Shown piece after piece: positions 34,175 to 39,387 of a stretch of DNA of 39,387 nucleotides. A program made the position numbers and the translations under genes. How positions within the stretch are numbered: position 1 is the stretch's first letter; the number at the start of each line of letters is the position of its first letter. The DNA comes from Candidatus Aminicenantota bacterium (GTDB taxonomy: Bacteria; Acidobacteriota; Aminicenantia; UBA2199): assembly GCA_026393835.1 (NCBI GenBank), contig JAPKZK010000086.1, positions 1-39,387 on the forward strand. The letters run 5' to 3'. The notes under the pieces were generated by a model. It saw only the letters and a program-made list of their open reading frames with translations, did no database searches and had not been told where the DNA came from.

Positions 34175-34444
34175 TTATACAGCGATAGCGACCTCTCTAT
34201 ATCGCTCGCTAATTGGGGGATGGGTTTTGCTGAAACTATTTATATCTTCGACAACCCTATTAACTAAACGGTTAACGTCCTCGGCTGTATGACCATCGAT
34301 AAAAGACCTTCCACATTTACCGCAAACACTTGATGGGACATTTTTCACCGATACATGAATTTTTTCTAATTCATAATTAAGGTCTGTTTGTCCCGGCTTT
34401 ATTATTCCCCTGCATTCAGGGCATTTTCTTGTTTTCTGCATCAT
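34175..34444 (-). CDS. YgiT/MqsA-type zinc-finger antitoxin-like protein (orphan)
   Basis: The 89-aa protein starts MMQKTRKCPECRGIIKPGQT and carries two CxxC pairs (CPEC at 8-11, CGKC at about 41-44), the signature of the YgiT-type zinc finger at the N-terminus of MqsA-like antitoxins. The remaining part is an acidic helical tail without the DNA-binding HTH of full MqsA. Such genes usually follow a small toxin gene (MqsR or DUF4258 type); none is adjacent. Its first 26 codons and upstream region are duplicated at 34896-35256. Confidence 0.8.
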   Translation of the reverse strand: MMQKTRKCPECRGIIKPGQTDLNYELEKIHVSVKNVPSSVCGKCGRSFIDGHTAEDVNRLVNRVVEDINSFSKTHPPISERYREVAIAV

Positions 34445-34656
34445 GATTTAATTCTCTTTCAATTTAAAAGTAAAATATACCACTACTTCTACCTCAAATC
34501 AAGCCATAATCCAAAGAAAATCCACACAAAACTGGGATAGCCAGAAAGGCACAGAGGCACAAAGAAACACCAAGTTTGTTTTTGTTTCTTTTTTCGTGTT
34601 TTTCGCGTGTTTCGCGGGCAACTCTTGCTTTTTCCGGTACAATTTGATACTATAAT
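34368..34656. repeat. Tandem duplication, copy 1
   Basis: It runs from TAATTCATAATTAAGGTCTG to CCGGTACAATTTGATACTAT. It contains the 5' end of the zinc-finger gene, a dispersed CACAAAG repeat and a promoter-like TTGCTT-17-TACTAT. Copy 2 is at 34938-35256. Confidence 0.88.
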
Positions 34657-34690
34657 ATAAGGAGGAAAAATTTGCCTGTCCCCTGATTTT

Positions 34691-34729
34691 CCCCAGATAC
34701 TGGAGGCGGTGGGGATTGTGGTGAAATAG
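34691..34729 (+). pseudogene. 3'-end ghost of a helical-protein paralogue
   Basis: The codons read PQILEAVGIVVK and TAG, followed by AAGGAAAAGAG. The gene at 31404 ends QMLEAVGIVVK and TAG, followed by AAGGAAAAGAAG. About 25 bp upstream lies AAGGAGGAAAAA, like the Shine-Dalgarno region of that gene. Everything between ribosome-binding site and last codons has been replaced by a short dispersed repeat (TTTGCCTGTCCCCTGATTTT), which recurs at 34909-34938. Confidence 0.75.
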
Positions 34730-34801
34730 AAGGAAAAGAGCAGTAAGGAACTGTCCTGCAAGAACTTTCCCCATGGTTGCAGGATGGATTATGTGTCAGA
34801 T

Positions 34802-34839
34802 CGCTTGTAAAATACAAGCGCGCACGTATTTTACGAGCG
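34802..34839. repeat. Stem-loop of unknown role
   Basis: CGCTTGTAAAATAC (34802-34815) pairs with GTATTTTACGAGCG (34826-34839) with one mismatch around a 10-base loop. It is not followed by a T-run and lies in a gene-free stretch. Confidence 0.6.
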
Positions 34840-34895
34840 CTGCTTGTAAGTCGCCCCTTTTCCCTGCCCAATGGCATTAATTTTACCGGTCTCGG

Positions 34896-35015
34896 TCATA
34901 CGCTTGTGGAGGAAAAATTTGCCTGTCCCCTGATCTTTAATTCATAATTGAGGTCTGTTTGTCCCGGCTTTATTATTCCCCTGCATTCAGGGCATTTTTT
35001 TGTTTTCTGCATCAT
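34896..35015 (-). pseudogene. Truncated duplicate of the zinc-finger gene
   Basis: It reads MMQKTKKCPECRGIIKPGQT then DLNYELKIRGQANFSSTSV and TGA. The first 26 residues match the gene at 34175-34444, after which the sequence changes to a dispersed repeat encoding IRGQANFSS. It retains only one CxxC pair and is unlikely to be functional. Confidence 0.75.
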
Positions 35016-35256
35016 GATTTAATTCTCTTTTAATTTAAAAGCAAAATATACCACTACTTCTACCTCAAATCAAGCTATAATCCAAAGAAAATCCACACAA
35101 AACTGGAATAGCCACAAAGGCACGAAGGCATAAAGGGACGCCAAGTTTGTTTTTGTTTCTTTTTTCGCGGTCCTTCGCTCTTTAAGGGTGTCCCGCCGGG
35201 ACCTTCGCGGCTCACTTTCTTATCTTGCTTTTTCCGGTACAATTTGATACTATATA
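34938..35256. repeat. Tandem duplication, copy 2, upstream of the helicase gene
   Basis: It matches 34368-34656 in the same orientation with scattered substitutions and a roughly 30-bp extra hairpin-like piece (GGTCCTTCGCTCTTTAAGGG ... TCCCGCCGGGACCTTCGCGG). Its end supplies the presumed promoter of the helicase gene. Confidence 0.85.
35225..35253 (+). promoter_or_regulatory. Presumed promoter of the PHP-helicase gene
   Basis: -35 TTGCTT (35225-35230), 17-bp spacer, -10 TACTAT (35248-35253), about 79 bp before ATG 35332. The identical boxes occur at 34625-34653 in duplication copy 1. Confidence 0.5.
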
Positions 35257-35331
35257 TAATGCCCTCAGATGAAAACGTGATTATCCTTAACCACTTTTGA
35301 CGGCTAAGCGCTAAGCTAAAGGAAAAAAACA

Positions 35332-38300
35332 ATGAAATATATCGCTGACTTTCATATCCATTCGCACTTCTCCAGGGCCACCAGCAGCCAACTGGTCCCC
35401 GAATACCTGGAATATTGGGCCCGCCTTAAAGGCATTACCGTCGTCGGCGCCGGCGATTTTACCCACCCCGGCTGGACAAAAGAACTAAAAGAAAAACTCG
35501 AACCCGCGCCCACTGAACCCGGACTCTTTAAACTAAAAAAAGAATACAAGGATAAATCCCCGGACGTCCCTTTCTTGCCCGATGCCCCCGTCCGGTTCAT
35601 GCTGACCGCCGAAATCAGCAATATCTATAAAAAAAACGACCGGGTCCGCAAAGTCCATAACGTCATCTTTGCCCCCGATTTCGCAACCGTGGATAAAATC
35701 CAGCAAAAATTAACCGGCCTCAAAGCCAATATCACCTCCGACGGCCGCCCCATCCTGGGCATGGACTCCCGCGACCTCCTGGAACTGGTGCTCAATTGTT
35801 CGCCGGATAACTTTTTCATCCCCGCCCATATCTGGACCCCCTGGTTCTCCATCCTCGGTTCCAAATCCGGGTTCGATTCCGTGGAAGAATGCTACGCCGA
35901 CCTTTCCCAACACATTTACGCCGTGGAAACCGGCCTTTCCACCGACCCGCCCATGAACTGGATGTGCCGTTTTTTAGATAAATATACCCTCGTATCCAAT
36001 TCCGACGCCCATTCGCCCGAACGACTCGGCCGCAACGCCAACTGTTTTACTACCGAGCTTTCCTATCAGGCCATTACCCGGGCCTTAAAAACCGGCGACC
36101 CCCGCCATTTCGGCGGCACCATCGACCTCTTCCCCCAGGAAGGCAAGTACCACTACGACGGCCACCGCAAGTGCGACATATGCTGGGACCCCGTACAAAC
36201 ATTAAAACACCACAACCTTTGCAGCGTTTGCGGCAAACCCGTGACCGTGGGCGTGATGAACCGGGTGGTCCAGTTATCCGACCGCGAGAACCTCGAAGAG
36301 CGGCCCAACCGGGCGCCCTTTTATTCCATTATCCCTTTGAAAGAAATACTGGGCGAAATCGCCGGCGTGGGCCCCAATTCAAGGAAAGTCGACGCCCAAT
36401 ACATGACACTCTTAAAAAAAGGCCGCCCCGAGCTGGAATTCCTGCTGGAGGTTCCCGTGGAGGAGATCGAAAAAACCGGCGGCCCGAAGTTGGCCGAAGC
36501 CGTGCGCCGCATGCGCAGCCGCCAGGTGAAAGTCAAAGAAGGATACGACGGCGAATACGGCGTGATAACCGTTTTCCATAAAGAAGAAGCTGGCGATTTC
36601 CAACCCACCGGCCAGGGTGCGTTGTTTAAGGATATGCTTGCCACTGGAAGCCGGCATACCTTAAAAACCGGGCGCCGGGAATTAATCGATTTCGACCAGG
36701 TAGAGTACCGGCTGCTGCAAAAGCAGAAGACGCAAGAGGAAATGAAGGAAGTAGCCCCCCAGGTGGACGAAGTCGAAAACGGGCTGAATCCCGAACAATG
36801 GGCGGCCGTACGGCATTTTAACGGACCCGCCCTGGTGATTGCCGGGCCCGGTACAGGGAAAACCAGGGTGCTTACCCGGCGTATCGCCCATTTGATCCTT
36901 GAGAGGGGCATTGATCCCCAGAAAATATTGGCCGTTACCTTTACCAATAAAGCCGCCGCCGAAATCCGGGAGCGCTTGGAACAGGTGCTGGAGAAAAACT
37001 CCCGCCCCCAGGTGACCACGTTTCATTCGTTGGGGTACGCCATTCTCAGGGAAATCCGCGGCAATGCGCCGACCATCATCGATCCCGAAGACAAGAAACG
37101 CCTCCTCCAGTACAATCTCGGCTGCGAGAAACCGCGGGTCAATCAAATCGCCGACGCCATTACCCAGGTCAAGCAGCAGTTGCAAACCGCCGATCACATA
37201 GGGGATGAAACCCTTGCCGGAATTTTCCGGCGCTATCAAGCGCGGTTAGAAGAATTAAATGCCGTCGATCTCGAGGACCTCATCTATATCCCCGTGCGAC
37301 TGTTTACAGCAGACGCCGAACTAAGAGATTTTTACAGGAAAAAATACCAATGGATCATGGTAGACGAGTACCAGGATGTCAACCTGGCCCAGTACCGATT
37401 GATCCGGCTCCTGGCCCCCGGCGGAACCGATGGGGATGAGGCCAACCTCTGTGTCATCGGCGACCCCGACCAGGCCATTTACGGGTTCCGCGGCGCCGAT
37501 GTCCGGTTTATTAATGCTTTCCAGGAAGATTATCCCAATGCCGAACTTTTCCGCTTAAAAAAAAGTTACCGCTGCACCGATTCCATATTACGGGCCTCCG
37601 GGCATGTAATAAAAAGGAACCTGGAAGATTCGCGCGGTCCGGACCTGGAAGGAATGAGCGGCGGACTAAAAATAAAAATAGCCGAGAACAGCAGCGATAA
37701 AAGCGAAGCCGAATACGTCGCCCGCACCATCGAGGAAATGATGGGCGGCCTGCGGTTTTTCTCCATGGACAGCAGCATTACCCAGGGCAACCAGGAAGCC
37801 GAAATCCGCGGCCTGGCCGATTTCGTCGTACTGTGCCGGGTGAAGGCGCAGATGGACTGCCTGGAAAAAGCCTTTAACCACCACAGCATCCCTTACCAGG
37901 TCATCGGCGAGACGCCCTTTTTCCAGCAAGAGCCCGTCAAAACCGTGATCGATCTCTTGAAATTATCAATAAACCCCGCCAATGAATTCCTCAAAGAACA
38001 ATTAATAGACAAAAAAATAATCACGCCGCCCGATTTACCCACATTGAAGACCACTGTCGCCCAACAGTTGGACGTCAGGGGCGCCCTTAACGCAGTGATA
38101 ACCATCGTGGAAGATCGTTTCCCCGGGGAAAAAGTGGAAAATGAAGCCCAATTCAAACGGCTTATCCAGGCAGCGGAACCTTTTCAGTCGCAGCCGGACG
38201 GCAAAGAAGCCCTTTTAAAATTCGCCGCCCTGGGGGCGGCCGTCGATACCTACCAACCCCAGCTTGAAAATGTTGCCCTTATGACCCTCCACGCCGCCAA

Positions 38301-38604
38301 GGGCTTAGAATTCAAATGCGTTTTTATCGTCGGCTGCGAGGACGGGCTGCTGCCCTATTCACTGTTTGAACAGCGGCAATCCGATGTCGAGGAGGAGCGG
38401 CGGCTCCTTTACGTCGGCATGACCCGGGCCAAAAAATTCCTCTTCCTGTCCCATGCCGGGAAACGGAGGCTGGGGGGTCGCCAGTACCACTTAAAAAGAA
38501 GCCCTTTCCTGGACAACATCGAAAAAGAATTAATCGAAGCCGCGCGGCAAGAACCCAAAAGGAAGGACGCCAATGCCCCGCTCCAGCGTTCATTGTTCGA
38601 TTAA
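35332..38604 (+). CDS. PHP-type domain fused to UvrD/PcrA-like SF1 helicase
   Basis: The 1090-aa protein has two parts. Residues 1 to about 430 form a PHP-like metal-dependent hydrolase (TIGR00375-like, often described as UvrD-associated): DFHIHSHFS (6-14), SNSDAHSPERLG with D225/H227, plus a Cys4 zinc-ribbon-like insert CDICWDPVQTLKHHNLCSVC. Residues of about 484-1060 form a full UvrD-type helicase: GLNPEQWAAV, Walker A GPGTGKT (505-511), FTNKAAAEI, Walker B MVDEYQD (676-682), GDPDQAIYGFRGAD, TLHAAKGLEF and EERRLLYVGMTRAK. The C-terminus ends PLQRSLFD, resembling a beta-clamp binding motif (QxxLF). It probably combines 3'-5' unwinding with a nuclease or phosphatase activity in DNA repair. 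AAAGGA precedes the ATG. Confidence 0.93.
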   Translation: MKYIADFHIHSHFSRATSSQLVPEYLEYWARLKGITVVGAGDFTHPGWTKELKEKLEPAPTEPGLFKLKKEYKDKSPDVPFLPDAPVRFMLTAEISNIYKKNDRVRKVHNVIFAPDFATVDKIQQKLTGLKANITSDGRPILGMDSRDLLELVLNCSPDNFFIPAHIWTPWFSILGSKSGFDSVEECYADLSQHIYAVETGLSTDPPMNWMCRFLDKYTLVSNSDAHSPERLGRNANCFTTELSYQAITRALKTGDPRHFGGTIDLFPQEGKYHYDGHRKCDICWDPVQTLKHHNLCSVCGKPVTVGVMNRVVQLSDRENLEERPNRAPFYSIIPLKEILGEIAGVGPNSRKVDAQYMTLLKKGRPELEFLLEVPVEEIEKTGGPKLAEAVRRMRSRQVKVKEGYDGEYGVITVFHKEEAGDFQPTGQGALFKDMLATGSRHTLKTGRRELIDFDQVEYRLLQKQKTQEEMKEVAPQVDEVENGLNPEQWAAVRHFNGPALVIAGPGTGKTRVLTRRIAHLILERGIDPQKILAVTFTNKAAAEIRERLEQVLEKNSRPQVTTFHSLGYAILREIRGNAPTIIDPEDKKRLLQYNLGCEKPRVNQIADAITQVKQQLQTADHIGDETLAGIFRRYQARLEELNAVDLEDLIYIPVRLFTADAELRDFYRKKYQWIMVDEYQDVNLAQYRLIRLLAPGGTDGDEANLCVIGDPDQAIYGFRGADVRFINAFQEDYPNAELFRLKKSYRCTDSILRASGHVIKRNLEDSRGPDLEGMSGGLKIKIAENSSDKSEAEYVARTIEEMMGGLRFFSMDSSITQGNQEAEIRGLADFVVLCRVKAQMDCLEKAFNHHSIPYQVIGETPFFQQEPVKTVIDLLKLSINPANEFLKEQLIDKKIITPPDLPTLKTTVAQQLDVRGALNAVITIVEDRFPGEKVENEAQFKRLIQAAEPFQSQPDGKEALLKFAALGAAVDTYQPQLENVALMTLHAAKGLEFKCVFIVGCEDGLLPYSLFEQRQSDVEEERRLLYVGMTRAKKFLFLSHAGKRRLGGRQYHLKRSPFLDNIEKELIEAARQEPKRKDANAPLQRSLFD

Positions 38605-38672
38605 AATTCCTGCCCTGGGTCGATTCTCGCCCAATAATTTTCAAAAGAAATAATTATTTTTGATTTTGGCTA

Positions 38673-38701
38673 TTGAAAATAAGTTCAAAAAAGGGTATAC
38701 T
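38673..38701 (+). promoter_or_regulatory. Distal promoter of the tRNA-tuf operon
   Basis: -35 TTGAAA (38673-38678), 17-bp spacer, -10 TATACT (38696-38701). Confidence 0.68.
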
Positions 38702-38740
38702 ATCAACCTGCAAAAAAGAATTAGACGCTAATAAAGACTA

Positions 38741-38770
38741 TTGACAAAATGCATATAGTTGTGGTATATT
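38741..38770 (+). promoter_or_regulatory. Proximal promoter of the tRNA-tuf operon
   Basis: -35 TTGACA (38741-38746), 18-bp spacer, -10 TATATT (38765-38770), 37 bp before the first tRNA. Confidence 0.78.
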
Positions 38771-38806
38771 CTTTTTTTGTAAGAAGAAGCGTGCAATGCA
38801 ACGCGC

Positions 38807-38879
38807 GCTGGCGTAGCTCAGTTGGTAGAGCAGTTGATTTGTAATCAACAGGTCGGGGGTTCGAATCCCTTCGCCAGCT
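38807..38879 (+). tRNA. tRNA-Thr (anticodon TGT)
   Basis: Acceptor GCTGGCG pairs with CGCCAGC, the D-arm is GCTCAGTTGGTAGAGC, the anticodon stem-loop is TTGATTTGTAATCAA and the T-arm is GGGGGTTCGAATCCC. All arms pair and it is 73 nt. No CCA is encoded. First gene of the tufB-type operon. Confidence 0.95.
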
Positions 38880-38926
38880 AGTGATAGAATGAATTGCATT
38901 GAGTCATGCAAGCCGTGCAGCATTAT

Positions 38927-39010
38927 GGGCAGGTTCCAGAGCGGCCAAATGGGACGGGCTGTAAACCCGTTGGCGTATGCCTTCGGTGGTTCGAATCCGC
39001 CCCTGCCCAA
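38927..39010 (+). tRNA. tRNA-Tyr (anticodon GTA)
   Basis: Acceptor GGGCAGG pairs with CCTGCCC, the anticodon stem-loop is ACGGGCTGTAAACCCGT, and a class II long variable arm is present. The T-arm is GGTTCGAATCC. 84 nt, no CCA encoded. Confidence 0.94.
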
Positions 39011-39019
39011 AATTGTCTG

Positions 39020-39092
39020 CGGGAGTAACTCAGTGGCTAGAGTGGTAGCCTTCCAAGCTATCTGTCGCGGGTTCGAATCCCGTCTCCCGCTT
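39020..39092 (+). tRNA. tRNA-Gly (anticodon TCC)
   Basis: Acceptor GCGGGAG pairs with CTCCCGC, the anticodon stem-loop is TAGCCTTCCAAGCTA and the T-arm is GCGGGTTCGAATCCCGT. 73 nt. Confidence 0.94.
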
Positions 39093-39097
39093 GAAGG

Positions 39098-39169
39098 CCC
39101 TCGTAGCTCAGTTGGCAGAGCGCATCCTTGGTAAGGATGAGGTCATCAGTTCGAATCTGATCGAGGGCT
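39098..39169 (+). tRNA. tRNA-Thr (anticodon GGT)
   Basis: Acceptor GCCCTCG pairs with CGAGGGC, the D-arm is GCTCAGTTGGCAGAGC, the anticodon stem-loop is CATCCTTGGTAAGGATG and the T-arm is CAGTTCGAATCTG. Last tRNA before tuf, 50 bp from its ATG. Confidence 0.94.
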
Positions 39170-39219
39170 TTTATTTATGAGCATGAATTTTACTTAATAT
39201 ATAAATTTGGAGGTAAAGA

Positions 39220-39387
39220 ATGGCTAAAGAAAAGTTTGACAGAACGAAGCCGCATTTGAACATCGGGACCATCGGTCATGTAGACCACGGTAAGACCACA
39301 TTAACTGCCGCGATAACAAAAATCTTAAGCAAGCGGGCGGGTTCCAAAGTTCAATACAGGGATTTCTGGAGCATCGATAACGCACCC
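39220..39387 (+). CDS. tuf: Translation elongation factor Tu, 5' part only
   Basis: 56 codons are present, starting [20 protein letters not shown] and continuing [20 protein letters not shown] to SIDNAP at the window edge. The P-loop GHVDHGKT (about 19-26) and overall match to EF-Tu are unmistakable. GGAGG precedes the ATG. The gene follows tRNA-Thr, Tyr, Gly and Thr, the order of the E. coli tufB operon, so it is co-transcribed with and processed from the tRNA precursor. Between the P-loop helix and the DNAPEE region the sequence reads [14 protein letters not shown]. The FWS replaces the usual FDQ or FDS, a small lineage-type difference. Confidence 0.97.
   Translation, partial: MAKEKFDRTKPHLNIGTIGHVDHGKTTLTAAITKILSKRAGSKVQYRDFWSIDNAP

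Larger units (their letters stand above)
38605..38806. other. Leader region of the tRNA-tuf operon
   Basis: It is strongly A/T-rich (AATAATTTTCAAAAGAAATA) upstream of two consecutive promoters, suitable as UP elements. No gene and no clear terminator for the helicase gene are seen. Confidence 0.6.

Noticed and set aside
34489..34774. ORFs of about 90 codons on the minus strand (IRGQANFSS-containing)
   Set aside because: They are translations of dispersed repeats that also occur at 34900-35150; there is no start signal.

Overview
The window looks like a chromosomal segment of a repeat-rich, mesophilic, Gram-negative bacterium from a poorly sampled phylum. A Candidatus Aminicenantes or Acidobacteriota-like lineage is my best guess and is inference only. 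Support for that general picture: a tripartite RND efflux operon with two lipoproteins, secreted SBBP beta-propeller and plant-type LRR proteins, a ROCO GTPase, [NiFe]-hydrogenase maturation genes hypD and hypE, several toxin-antitoxin remnants, and gaps full of short interspersed repeats. Promoters can be read by eye with unusual regularity: most are TTGNNN, 17 bp, TATNAT.

Layout. 1-1389 (-): AAA-ATPase-like/DUF1703 protein, cut by the window edge. 1575-5771 (-): one long secreted SBBP beta-propeller protein whose frame is broken by a single in-frame TAA at 3132-3134. It has its own promoter and a 24-codon leader ORF. 5998-6195 is an internally deleted ghost of a relative. 6400-8790 (+): secreted LRR protein carrying an intergenic repeat inserted in frame. 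8957-10045 (-): P-loop ATPase with a probably leaderless promoter. 10160-11100: two arrays of 20-21 bp repeats flanking a 73-aa gene. 11271-11564: unknown 97-aa gene. 11688-17426: OMF, MFP and RND efflux operon, visibly more GC-rich. 17454-17694: ghost of an LRR paralogue. 17802-19271: SHMT-like PLP enzyme. 19435-21526: hypD-hypE. 21609-23246 (-): ClpX-like AAA+ ATPase. 23337-24827 (-): membrane glycosyltransferase. 25100-28033 (-): LRR-Roc-COR protein. 28034-30699: HicB-like, ParDE-like and TumE-like modules among duplicated repeats. 31045-31345: a third 21-bp array made of two inverted arms, followed by two convergent paralogous helical-protein genes (31404-32808). 33128-33781: 5'-truncated ATPase. 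34175-35256: orphan YgiT/MqsA-type zinc-finger gene and a partial duplication of its upstream region. 35332-38604: PHP-domain/UvrD helicase fusion. 38673-39387: tandem promoters, tRNA-Thr, tRNA-Tyr, tRNA-Gly, tRNA-Thr and the start of tuf, the classic tufB operon order.

The most unusual signals are three arrays of phased 20-21 bp repeats (two share a TTCC-containing core), a recurrent pattern of ghost genes that keep their ends but have lost the middle, and the lone TAA that interrupts a single beta-domain of the SBBP protein. No CRISPR array, rRNA, integrase or transposase gene was seen.
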